Translations under genes and position numbers: made by a program
Source of the DNA: Actinomortierella ambigua
Lineage: Eukaryota; Mortierellomycota; Mortierellomycetes; Mortierellales; Mortierellaceae
DNA: 21,035 nucleotides
Assembly (NCBI GenBank): GCA_016098155.1
Contig: JAAAJB010000598.1
Location: forward strand, 1 to 21,035
Direction of reading: 5' to 3'
Notes under the pieces: generated by a model
What the model was told of the DNA's origin: nothing
The model's database searches: none
What the model saw: the letters and a program-made list of their open reading frames with translations, nothing else
In this document: positions 1 through 9,441 of the stretch, one piece after another
Layout of the letters: the number at the start of each line of letters is the position of its first letter
Position numbering within the stretch: position 1 is the stretch's first letter

Positions 1-48
<48 letters not shown>
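1..48. repeat. (GA)24 microsatellite
   Basis: An uninterrupted run of 24 GA dinucleotides at the left edge. It decays into purine-rich sequence (gaca, gcag, gagag) up to about 120. The run may begin outside the window. Confidence 0.97.
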
Positions 49-55
<7 letters not shown>

Positions 56-976
56 GCAGGCAGAGACAGAGAGAAAAGATAGCGTGCTTGTGTGAGTGAG
101 CGACAGAGAAGTGAGAGACAAAGAAAGTGTGTATGTGTGTGCGAGAGTTGAAATGAGCACGATAAAAATAAACATCCATTTTAGGAGGGCAAATACACAT
201 GTATTTGCTTCACCTGTGAATGTAGCAGCCATAACGTTGCATTGGGTGCCCGACAAGAGAGACAGGTGAGAGCGAGACGGGAGAGAGAGGAGTGCCCCAG
301 CTCATTGGGTCATCGAGGCAAACCAATGCGGAGCACATCACGAAGGAGGAAAGGAAGGGAGGGAGGGAGAGAGTGTGTGTGTGTGTGAGGGAGTGAGTGG
401 GTACAAGGAAGGAAGGGAAGAGGGTGAGGGTGTGAAGGTGTGAGGAGGGCACACATGCAACCAGCAGCAGCACCAGCAAGACAACAGCAGCATGACTGGG
501 GCGGAATGAATGAAATAACGGCCATTATTGTTGGAGAGGCAAAAGAGATCGAGAAACGAGCTTCCCCCTTTTCCCTTCTCCTCGCCCTTTTCATCTCCAC
601 TTCAAACGCCCTTCCCCCTTCATCCTCATTCACCCTTTTTCCACTTCCTCCCGCCCCTAGATGCATCATCCATGCAGGTGGGCATTTACTTGTCTGTGTC
701 AGGTGTGCTCCTCCTCGTGTCTCCCTACAACAGCAGTTCTCTGTTTCCTGTGCCTCTCTCTGTCTCTGTCTGTCTCTCTCTCTCGTGATGGCCTTCTGTA
801 CTGTACGTACTTAATGCAAATGAATGGAGTTTGGTATCTTCCTCAATGTGAGCTTGACAATCCCCGACAAATAAAAATAAGGTTCAGGAACACCTCAGAC
901 GAGCAACGAATCTTATTGCTATATTACTCAAAGGGGAATGAGAGGGCGTGTGTAAGGGCGATCAGGGAGATGGGTG
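49..976. other. Intergenic stretch, no gene supported
   Basis: Low-complexity sequence downstream of the minus-strand CAF120-like gene. About 350-440 is G/A-rich with a short GT run, and about 555-785 is C/T-rich on the plus strand. The open frames here are Ser/Leu/His/Thr-rich translations of these simple tracts and show no domain. An AATAAA lies on the plus strand at 870-875, but no plus-strand gene ends nearby. I see nothing else supportable. Confidence 0.6.
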
Positions 977-1069
977 GTGTGTGTGCGAATGTGTCTGTGT
1001 GTGTGTGCGAATGTGTCTGTGTGTGTGTGTGTGTGTGCGAATGTGTCTGTGTGTGTGTGTGTGTGTGTG
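977..1069. repeat. GT-rich minisatellite with three copies of a 'gcgaatgtgtctgtgt' unit
   Basis: A (GT)n tract is interrupted three times by the same non-GT core, gcgaatgtgtctgtgt, beginning at 985, 1007 and 1037. The spacers between the cores are GT runs of different length. It lies about 45 bp past the stop codon of the minus-strand gene, so it may be transcribed in that gene's 3' UTR. Three identical interruptions suggest unit duplication followed by GT-run slippage. Confidence 0.9.
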
Positions 1070-1112
1070 GGAGGAGACTGGCTGACTGATAGACTGGCTG
1101 ACACAGCTGTCA

Positions 1113-4100
1113 TCAAGCCTCAGTGTAAATCTCCCTGGCCTTGCCACGCATGTCCCTGTCATGCCTCGAAAAGGGCCCCGAGCCCAGGACTGGGGATGTA
1201 GGAGATGCCATCGACGACGTTGCCGACAGAGGTAATGGCGAATGAATCGATGATGCTGCCGACAATGGCTCACCCGAGGCACAACTCGAGGGCCCCATGC
1301 TTTCCCTGCGCCGAAGGCCATGCTTGTTCTTCGGGATCACAATCTGTGTCGGATACACCACCGCGCTGAGCTTGCGTCCCGGATGCCTGTCCTTGTCACC
1401 TACATCCTTCGAGATGCCAAACGTGTTGGCAAACGAATCTAGAGGATCAATGTTCTTGGCCGCCTCCGCCGCTGCCGCCGCTGCTGCCGCTGCTGCTGCT
1501 GCCGCTGCCGCTTGCTGTTGTGCTGCCTGTTGCGCTGCCTGTTGCGCTGCCTGTTGCGCTGCTGCATAAGCCGCCGCTGCTTGATGCGCTGTCAAAGCCG
1601 CTGGAGATGTAGGACCCATGGCAGCAAAGCTGCTAGATCGTCCACGCGAGCCACCCTGTAACTCGAGATGCATACTCATCGCGCCAATGCTGCCCTTGCG
1701 GGCCTGTGAGTAATAGTAGCCTCCCTGTGGATTGCCCATCATGGGACCCCCTGCGCTCAGATGGTGTCCAGGCACCAAGGACCCTTGCCGAGAACGGGTA
1801 TGAGGTGTGAGATGACCACTCACTGATGATGGGCCGTTCGAGTCTGTATCCTCATCTTCGGGAGTGTCGGGATAATCGTCCTCCTCCGCACCGCCTTCGT
1901 CGTCCGTCGGAAGGTTCGCGTCGTTCTCGTCCGTATCCGTACTGGACCGCGAGTATGGCGATGGACGACCATGCAGCGCATAGTTGTTGGCCGACAACAT
2001 GGGTCCAGAGCGAGGCGATCCTCCCAGTGGACCTGTGTAGGGGCTTGGTGGAGGATAGAGGCCATACGGAGCCCAGTTTGGTGTCGTCGGTGAAGGATAC
2101 ATTGCAGCTGGGGCCTGAGGCACCAAGAAATTGGATGCCGAGTTGGCTCGAGACCGCATGGCCATGATCATCATCGGTGATGGAGGGGCGGCGCCGTTCA
2201 TCAAAGCTTCCTCGGGCCAGCTCGGCCCTTGGGGGATCGTGCTTTGGCGATAGAGCGTATGGTGGGAGCCTCGTCGAGGCATCAGCGAAGGAGAGATAGG
2301 CGGCGGAAGGTGCTCTGCCACAAGTCTCTTGCGTAGCACTTCGCTAAACATGTACTTGACATCGGCCATTGATTCTCCACGCTGTGGTGTCTGGATCACA
2401 TCTTCCAGCTTGAGCAGCAGCTCCTGCTGGATCAACGATGCTGCAAAGTTCATCGCAGCAGGGTCATTGGGCGAATCAAAAAGGAGTGGACCAGGCTTGC
2501 CATAGATGCGGAAGGCTTCCCACGCGCCAAGGAGGAACTTGTTCCGCTCAGCGGCATTGGCGGCGTGGAACATGGCAAAGCACGACTTTCCCGAGGGAAG
2601 AAGGGCTTGAAGTCGCTTGGCCATCGGTGACACTGTGGGTGGACTGCTGAAAAAATTCTTCTTGGGTGGCGATAGATACTCCCGTTGGAGAACAACGTCG
2701 CCTTCCAGCTTGATGACGAGCGAGCCTTCGTCCTCCGATCCGTCATCGTTGGCAGCCCTGGCGTCCTTGGCGGCCTTGGCGTCGGCACGGCTCGGGCAGA
2801 TGGCATAGGCTTGGCTGACGTTGTACATGGACACAAAAGGCATCTTGGCCTTGGGGCTTTCATAAAAGTGAATCTGACCGCGAATCGGAGTCGCTTGTAA
2901 TACCTTGCCTTGCCGCTTCTTTTTGACGACCTCGCCTCCTCGCTTGTCTGTGACCACCACCCATAGCGTCATCCAGTCACCCCCTGCCCAGAACTTGCCA
3001 CTCAAATAGCCCTCAGCCTTGACAGCACCATCGACACTGCTACTGACTTGCTCCCTAAATTTGGGTTGACGCAGCAGAGTCGAGGTATAGATCTCTTGCA
3101 GTCTTGAAAGCTCGTAACAGGACAGACGGATGGCACAGACCCAGTCTTGACATGACTGGCCGACGTTGGACTCGCCCATCAGGTTGAGTTTTCGGACAGA
3201 CTCGAATGTTGACCGGTTTGCGCCTTGCCAATTGATAGTGAAGGATCCACCATTGGCGCCGTCCTGCATTTCGACGTTGGCTTCTTCCAGATGAATCTCG
3301 CAAGGATATGCGCCAGGGCTGCTATCTGACGGGGTCAGATGCAAGCGGGGACCAATGAGCTTCGCGTCATAGAGGAACCACTGCACATGCATTTGTTTGC
3401 CGTAAACATCAAAGTCATCCTTCTTGCGTAGCTGTCCAGTGAGATATGGTTTTTGCTTGTGCACATCAAACTGCTTTAGCACAGACTCGACGTCAGACGT
3501 TTGTCCCAGAGGAGCACCTCGAAAGCCAACAGCTCGCGGGGAGATTCCTCCACTCATGCTGGAGACCGAACCCTTGCGGGCTCCAAGCGCGCCAGGCGAT
3601 GCTACAAACGGACCGTGGGAGGGGGAAGTCTGATATGGGCTCAACGAGGGTGAGGCGTGCGACGGTGAAAGGAAGGGGCCGAGTCTTGGCGAGGCGTTGG
3701 CGTGTAGCCACTGCTGCTGCTGCTGCTGTTGGACAGTGAGGGTGCTCATAGGCGAGTCATTCATGACCCCAGCAGATGCAAACTGGCGGCCTCCGTGTGG
3801 GCTAATGCCCATTGTGCCTGCCCGGGGTGGAGGCTCGAGAGAATGTGTTCGGATAGGCGCTGGAGCAGTGGCGGATTTGATCGGAGCACGGGGGTCCAGT
3901 GGTGGCTTGCCATCGTCCAAGGGATGAACCGAAGAAGCAAAGGATGTGGATGAGGACGAGGATGAGGCAGACGACGAGGACTGGGGACCTGTGAATGTCG
4001 GGAGACTGCTAGGAGGATACATCTCGACATACTCGCTGACAGTCGAGTCGTTACCCGATGATGGGGCTGGAATGGAGGAAGATGTAATGGCGCCATTGAC

Positions 4101-4676
4101 CGTCTTGGGCACCTGGGCCTCTTCGCTTGGCAGTATTTGGTTGTTTAGGCGAGCGGGATGGCTGGTGGAAGGTGGTGAATGGATACCGAGGCTTTCGACA
4201 GCAGCACTCAGATCATTTGTGTCGCTATCGCTTGCTGAGTTGATAGGTTTTCGTGTTACCCGCGATGAAGGGTGTTCGTCTAGTGGTAGTGCTGGCAGGA
4301 GCGACGATCGCTGCTGCGATGCTTCGGCCTGTAGGTCCGATGCTCTTTCACCTAGGTACGTTGGTAGACATGTCAACAGTGTTAGTATTCTTTTGGTCAC
4401 GAAATCAAAATCAAGCACATTACCCCCCCCCCCTTTTTTTTTCTTCCTTCCACACGCACACACATACTCACTCACTCACACGTGCAACTTTCATGCATGT
4501 CCAACTGTCACTTTTTTTCTGCCCCCTCCTCCTCTCCACACAATTAGACACTTGTATCACTTGCTTTCCACGTATCTCCTGCAGAGCCAGAACAAACAAC
4601 GCCAACATACACACGATAACAATAACTTACTCTTGGGATTCTGAGCCTGAGGAAGACCGTCGTTGAGAGCACCCAT
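1113..4676 (-). CDS. CAF120/Skg3-like protein with two PH-type domains (CCR4-NOT associated)
   Basis: Two exons: 4676-4631 and 4351-1113, giving 1,094 residues. The intron (4630-4352, 279 bp) has a GTAAGT donor and a CCTAG acceptor. Splicing joins a 15-residue start (MGALNDGLPQAQNPK) in phase to SERASDLQ. The long frame also reads upstream into the intron, giving a Lys/Gly-rich false N-terminus, so I chose the spliced ATG with its good context (atcATGG). Rough residue map: 60-300 Ser/Pro-rich and disordered, with a Gln run near 223-229; about 315-450 a first PH-like domain (YLTGQLRKKDDFDVYGKQMH); about 459-645 a second, split PH domain (GYLSGKFWAGGDWMTLWVVV, then GQIHFYESPKAKMPFVSMYN and LVIKLEGDVVLQ); about 640-695 a conserved helical stretch; then Ser/Pro-rich and acidic segments, a QQAA/poly-Ala tract at about 948-977, and a basic motif (VVYPTQIVIPKNKH). 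Yeast Caf120 and Skg3 are PH-domain proteins and Caf120 associates with CCR4-NOT, which acts in mRNA deadenylation and transcription. The name rests on pattern recognition of the PH segments; another fungal PH-domain scaffold is possible. Confidence 0.75.
1467..1562 (-). repeat. In-frame poly-Ala and QQAA repeat tract inside the CAF120-like gene
   Basis: Four tandem 12-bp units (ctgttgygctgc on the plus strand) run from 1515 to 1562 and encode QQAA repeats. Next to them, 1467-1511 encodes 15 alanines with mixed GCN codons. The 12-bp units are nearly identical, which suggests recent expansion. The mixed alanine codons suggest the poly-Ala part is older or kept by selection. The tract sits between disordered segments, so length variation should be tolerated. 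Confidence 0.9.
4423..4442. repeat. C11-T9 homopolymer junction in intron 1 of the CAF120-like gene
   Basis: Eleven C followed by nine T on the plus strand (A9 then G11 in the transcript), inside the 279-bp intron. A CA-rich stretch (about 4453-4480) follows. Such runs recur through the window's non-coding DNA and are prone to sequencing and assembly errors. Confidence 0.9.
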
Positions 4677-6990
4677 GATATGTCTCGGTCCCACAGAGTA
4701 TGGAGGGAAAGTATGAAGGGAACAAAATGAAGAGAAGGTGGGCTTTCGTGAGGCTGCCTTTGAACGAACAAATGGCGAGGGTTAAAAATTGTTAGAGGGG
4801 GAGGTGTAGGAGAGGAAGAAGGGTCACTCGAGCTTGGGTAATGTATAAATGGAGTTGCGAGGGATAGGGTTGGGGCAGGTTGGGATGAAAAGGATTTTAC
4901 AATGAACGCTCCAAACAGAGCTTTCGTGGCGAAGAGGAAGAAATGGAGTCAACTAGTCAACAGTAGTGATGACGGTAATGTCGCCAATGGCTACGCGTCA
5001 GAAGCAGACGTGACAAAGGATGGAAGAAAAAGGAAGAAAGGAAGAAAGGAAGAAAATGCCTCTTCTAAGGGTGGATACAGGCGCGAGTATCGATGACACT
5101 TGCTTTTTTTTTTGTTTGTTTGCGGATCCTCGTTTCGGTTGATTGGTCGATGGTTCGCACTGGGGTCAGGACAGATTGCAAGGGCTTGTGAGGTAGAGAC
5201 AGTCAAGGTAAACGGACTAGTCGAGGATGAAAGCAGGCAGTAACGGAGGAATACAGACCCTGGTGCTGAAGGAGGCAATCGAGAGGCAAGGCGAGGGCCA
5301 ATGAGGGTAATAGTCAATCGGTGAGAAAAGGTCGTGTCAGAATCAAGAGCAAGAGCAAGACGATAAGGATGTGGCAAAGAAAAGAAGCAAAAAAGCAAAG
5401 GAAGAGAGAAAGAACAAAGGAAGAAAGGAAGGAGCGAGAGACAAAAAAAAAAGATGACAAGGATCAAGAGTTAGTGTGTGTTGTTGATGTGTAGTGTGCC
5501 TCTCTAGACAGCGAAGGAAGAAAGAGAGGGCTGAGGTGCACCGACCGCGGCGTACACTGTGGTTGAATTTTTGTCTCTGATCTTTTTTTCATGCAATGGC
5601 ATCGCAAAGAGGCGTTTTTTTCACTTGCATAACCAAGCACCATCTATCTTTCTCGTTCATTCTTTCTCACGCACACACATTGAACATCTCTCTCCCACCA
5701 CTGTCTTTGATGGTAAAATGTACCAGTCTCCTGAAGGAAGGTAAAGAGGTAGGCGGGTGGGCACGCAATTGGCCACAGAAAATCTCAGGCACACACAAAA
5801 ATATACATATCACACAGATGCCACACAGGCCACACTTCCATAATAGTAACACGAATAACAACAACGACTAGAAAGCAGACCATCTGCCTGTCTAATGCAG
5901 CCATCCCGGCGACTAGGATGCAGGGAGGAGGAGGAGAAGAAAGGGGAGGAGAACACGTACTGAAGGGGAAGATGGATATGGACCAGCATGAGAAGGGACC
6001 AGAGCAGGGGGGGGGGAGAGATCGACCTTCAGACGGCCCCCAGGGGCTACAGTAATCCCAATGAGAAAAAATAACAATACCAAAACTTTAAGCCGAGATT
6101 GTCGATCGTACTTACAGAGTGGAGAGGGGCGTACTGAAAGTGGAAAGCAAAGGAAGGACGAATGAGACAAACGAATGCAAATGAACACACCCAAGACTAA
6201 TGAACTAGGTGTGGTGAGGAAGGCCAGTGTGTAAGAGAGAAGGAGAGAGAGAGAGAAGACAGAGGGCTAGGAGTGAGGGAGCGAGTAAGGGAGAGAAAGG
6301 AAGGAAAGATGGAAGGAAGGAAAAGAAGGAGGGAAGCTGGCGAAAGAGACTGAGAGTGACTGAGAGAGTGTGTGAGAAGAGTAGGAGGGAAAGGAAAGAA
6401 AGTGTGAGAGAACAAACACCCAGGCAAGAAAAGAAAAAAAAAAAAAAGAGGAGGTGGCGAGGGCCTCAACAGAGAGCCAACCTTGACCAACGACGTTGTT
6501 GGTAGTGCTGCTGTTGCTTTGAAAGGAGAGAGCACCAACGGAGCTAGCACGAGTAAAAATGTGTAGGGAAGGAGGGAAGGGAACAAAAGAAAAAAAGAAA
6601 AAAAAAGAGCGTCGGAGCGTTGTGTGGATGCTATGCTGTTGCTACTACACACTTGCTGAACGAACCAGCGCAAAGGATGGACAGGACAAGACGGGACAAG
6701 ACAGCACAGGACAGAAAGACAATGAGAGAAAGTTGGAAGTAACAAAGGAAAGAAAAAGAAAGAAAGGAGAGGAAAAGGAAAAGATAAAACATCCGGCGCC
6801 ATGTCTGTTTGTGGGCAGAGAGAGAGACCACACAGCTCTACAAACATTCCCAGCCGAATGATCTACCAAGAACACCATCTGCTGCACTGAGAGAGATAGA
6901 GACCTTGCTGGCCCAACAGAAACAAAAGGGGTGATCCACTTGCTGGGGCTTGTAGTTGTGTATGTGTGTGTGTGTGTCTCTCTCTCTTTC
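4677..6990 (-). promoter_or_regulatory. Long pyrimidine-biased upstream region of the CAF120-like gene
   Basis: About 2.3 kb upstream of the minus-strand ATG with no supportable gene. Read on the minus strand it is strongly C/T-rich, especially at about 5010-5460 and 6200-6830 (long CTTT/CCTT runs). This matches the pyrimidine-rich leaders in front of the other genes here. The open frames in it are Ser/Leu/Phe-rich translations of these tracts and show no domain. No clear TATA box in minus-strand orientation was found. A G run (about 6008-6016) is the other visible feature. Regulatory function is inferred from position and composition only. Confidence 0.4.
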
Positions 6991-7379
6991 TGCTGGATGC
7001 GTCTGCCTCTGAATGTCGCAGGTAGTTGTTGTTGTACTACTGTACATATTTTTGGTTACTTACTGCTCCCCTTGGTTCCAAGAATAGTTGAATTGCACAC
7101 CTCTCTTTCATATCCCTCCCTCGTGCAAGCACACCCATCCAAAGACAACATCTGCGCGCCTGCTGCCTCTATCGTTGTCCTCACCTTCTTCCCTCTTCCT
7201 CTTCCTTTTCTCCATCTTTATCCTGGTCTTCTCTTGCTCATCTTTCAAGAGTGAAAGATGAATGAGGCAATGGAGCAGGGCAAGGTAAAGTGAAGACAAG
7301 GTAAGCCGGGTCAAGTCAAATAAAAGTCAAAGTCAAGCCAAAGCACGGCTCATGGAACAAACGGCTAGTCAATTCGTTT

Positions 7380-7408
7380 CGTTCGCTCGCCTCGGCTAAC
7401 GAGCGACG
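7380..7408. other. GC-rich inverted repeat (hairpin potential) before an AT-rich run
   Basis: The perfect 7-bp arms tcgctcg (7383-7389) and cgagcga (7400-7406) flank a 10-nt spacer. Two further pairs form if T7382 is bulged. The site is followed by 'gcgcttttta' and an AT-rich stretch to about 7460, so it stands out in composition. It could be a structured RNA element, the edge of a transcript, or chance. Confidence 0.4.
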
Positions 7409-7684
7409 CCTTTGCGCTTTTTAATAATATTCTTATTTTTATATTATTTTTCTACCTTTTCAAAACCACATCGAGACCAGGAGGTTACACTCTGCTGTTG
7501 CGCGCAGCTAGGATAAGCTAGGATGGAAGGAGACACAAGGACCTTATTTCTTTTTCTTTCTTTCTTTCTTTCTCTGCATCTGTGGGTCCATTGTGCTCCA
7601 GTATTTTCACATTTGCAGGACAGGAAGGGTGGAATTTAGCGACAAAGAAAGGGTTCGTTCCTATTTCAGGGACAAGGATGCACC

Positions 7685-7749
7685 ATGAAAAAGGAGGTCC
7701 TGGACTACCTGGCAACCAAGGGGCTCCGGCAGGAGTCGAATATATCAGA
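7685..7749 (+). other. Short exon-like reading frame of unknown identity
   Basis: From ATG 7685 the frame reads MKKEVLDYLATKGLRQESNI with third-position G/C preference (GTC CTG GAC TAC CTG GCA ACC AAG) like the true exons of this window. It ends at a GTGAGT donor-like site at 7750 just before an in-frame TGA. A 'cctatttcag' acceptor-like site lies a few bases upstream. If the donor is used, a downstream exon could start after 'acgacag' (about 7844), where a frame runs to a TGA at about 8171; its sequence is basic and not recognisable. Unspliced, it is only a 22-codon ORF. I do not recognise a family, and a chance frame remains likely. Confidence 0.2.
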
Positions 7750-9441
7750 GTGAGTGTGTGTGAGTCTGTGTGTAAGAGACAAGGAGAAAAAGGCGCAGAT
7801 CCATTGGACTAAATGGGTTCTGTGGTTTATATATATAATACGACAGGAAGAAGACAAAAAGGAAGGAAACGAGACGGAAGTGGGAAGAAAGAGGTTGTCA
7901 CGATCTGTGTCGGGTTCAGGATGGAACCTGCGCAAGGAGGCCTCGAAAAAGAAGAGGAAGAGGAAGAAAAGGATATAAACAAATGCAGTTAGCATTGACC
8001 GACGAGTCGGTTACTTGGAACGAACTTGAGGATGGATATGCCTTTTGCAACGAAATCGTGTCAACACATACCTTGGTGCACTTTAGCGAATCGAGTTGCA
8101 GGGTCCAAGTCGCGCGACCATTTTACCTCTCTCGAAATGATGATTGTGGCAGCACGATCTCCTTGGCTTGAGCCAGAACGAAGGCGCTCTGTTCTGCTCC
8201 CCTCGGGGGAATGTCCCGTTCTTCGCTGGCGCTTGTTATTTTTACTCGCATTCTCTATCAATATGGGAGAAAGAGAGTTCTGCTGCACAAGGTTTCTGTC
8301 TTTTTCTTTATCTTCTTCGCCTGTCGGCATGTACGTAAAGTATTTGCTCAATGTATTCATGGTTGCCAGCAGAGAAGGAAAGGGGGAGGGGGCCTTGAGC
8401 ACACCTGGAGAATACTAGCATTGGTAACAGACGTGCCTCTCCCCTCCCTCCATCTGTCCGCCTCTCTCCCTTGTCTCTCTTTCTCTCTTCTTCCTTTCTT
8501 TCACTCACTCAGCCTACATACACTCATAGACAATATACACACTCACACCGCAACCTCGCTCCCTGTCTCCTGGACTTGTCCACCGTGTCCAGGGATGTCC
8601 ACATAGGAAGGAATGTGGTGTCTAGTGTCTACAGGAATTAGGGAGAGAGAGAGACAAGCAGAAAGACAAACAGGCGGGCACACATACACATACATACAAA
8701 CATAAGAGTGAGAGAGAAGAAGGGGAGTCTGGTGGCTGCCTTCACGCAGCCATCCCTCTTCCCTCTTCTCCCTCTTCTCCTGGCTTGACCATGAGGTTCA
8801 ACACCACCTTTTCCTGTTCACGCCACCAGACGTTTCCCTCATCATATTTTGTTCAATGATGCGATGGACTATCACCGTCCCCCGGCTTGATGTAGGTAGT
8901 CTAGTCCGACCATGGAACAAGAGACGACTTCGCTGCTTTGTCGGACAAAAAAGTTCTCCCCGCCTCACACCTTCCCCCACAGGGTCCGACAGATTGCAGG
9001 AGTTCCGCCAATCAAAAATCGTCTGCGTTGGACAGAAGGAGGTGTCTGTGCCCATTTGCTCCCTCAATTTTTTTATTATTGTTTTCTTTTTTTCTGTTTA
9101 CACCTTATCTTTCATGGGTTGGATTGTTTTCATTTGCCGTTGCTCTTTTTCTTCTTCACCACCTCACCTTCTCCTCTGACCCTCCGTCCCCTCCACCTCC
9201 ACTCGCCCTTTTTTTCTTCTTTCTTTCTTTCTTCACTGTCGACTCCGTTCTCACCTTGAGAGAGAGAAAGAGAGAGAGAAAAAGGACAAACACCATACAG
9301 CACACCGAGATCGTCGTCACACTGTTCCTGTATGTATGTACTGACTGTCGTGAGGATGGAATGCGCTACTATCTCCCAAGGGGCACAATAGACTGATCGA
9401 CACCTCTCAACCACACCGACCGTTCATAGTCTCTTTCAAGG

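Larger units (their letters stand above)
6991..9441 (+). promoter_or_regulatory. Upstream region of the F-box gene, C/T-rich on the plus strand
   Basis: About 2.4 kb ahead of the F-box start codon. Plus-strand pyrimidine tracts lie at about 7160-7240, 8430-8520 and 9060-9245, and a GA tract at about 9258-9282. Between them lie a GC hairpin (7380-7408), an AT-rich stretch (about 7420-7460) and a short exon-like frame (7685-7749), each listed separately. No intact gene, tRNA or known domain is visible in the rest. Most of the span is simply unassigned non-coding DNA. Confidence 0.4.

Noticed and set aside
4352..4475. Unspliced N-terminus of the CAF120-like frame, starting at ATG 4475
   Set aside because: This part translates the intron, including the C11-T9 homopolymer, into a Lys/Gly-rich stretch. 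Splicing from ATG 4676 restores a better start in phase.
6197..6847. 216-residue minus-strand frame rich in Leu, Ser, Phe and Pro, resembling a membrane protein
   Set aside because: It is a translation of long C/T-rich tracts. All frames of these tracts are open and show the same bias, with no domain.
7518..7715. Minus-strand 65-residue frame containing GTNPFFVAKFHPSCPA
   Set aside because: It looks protein-like in part but ends in a Lys/Glu-rich translation of a CTTT repeat, overlaps the better plus-strand candidate, and has no clear splice partners.
7705..7740. tRNA-like 'ttcgactcc' on the minus strand
   Set aside because: The T-stem does not pair and no anticodon or D arm can be drawn. 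No tRNA was found elsewhere by eye.
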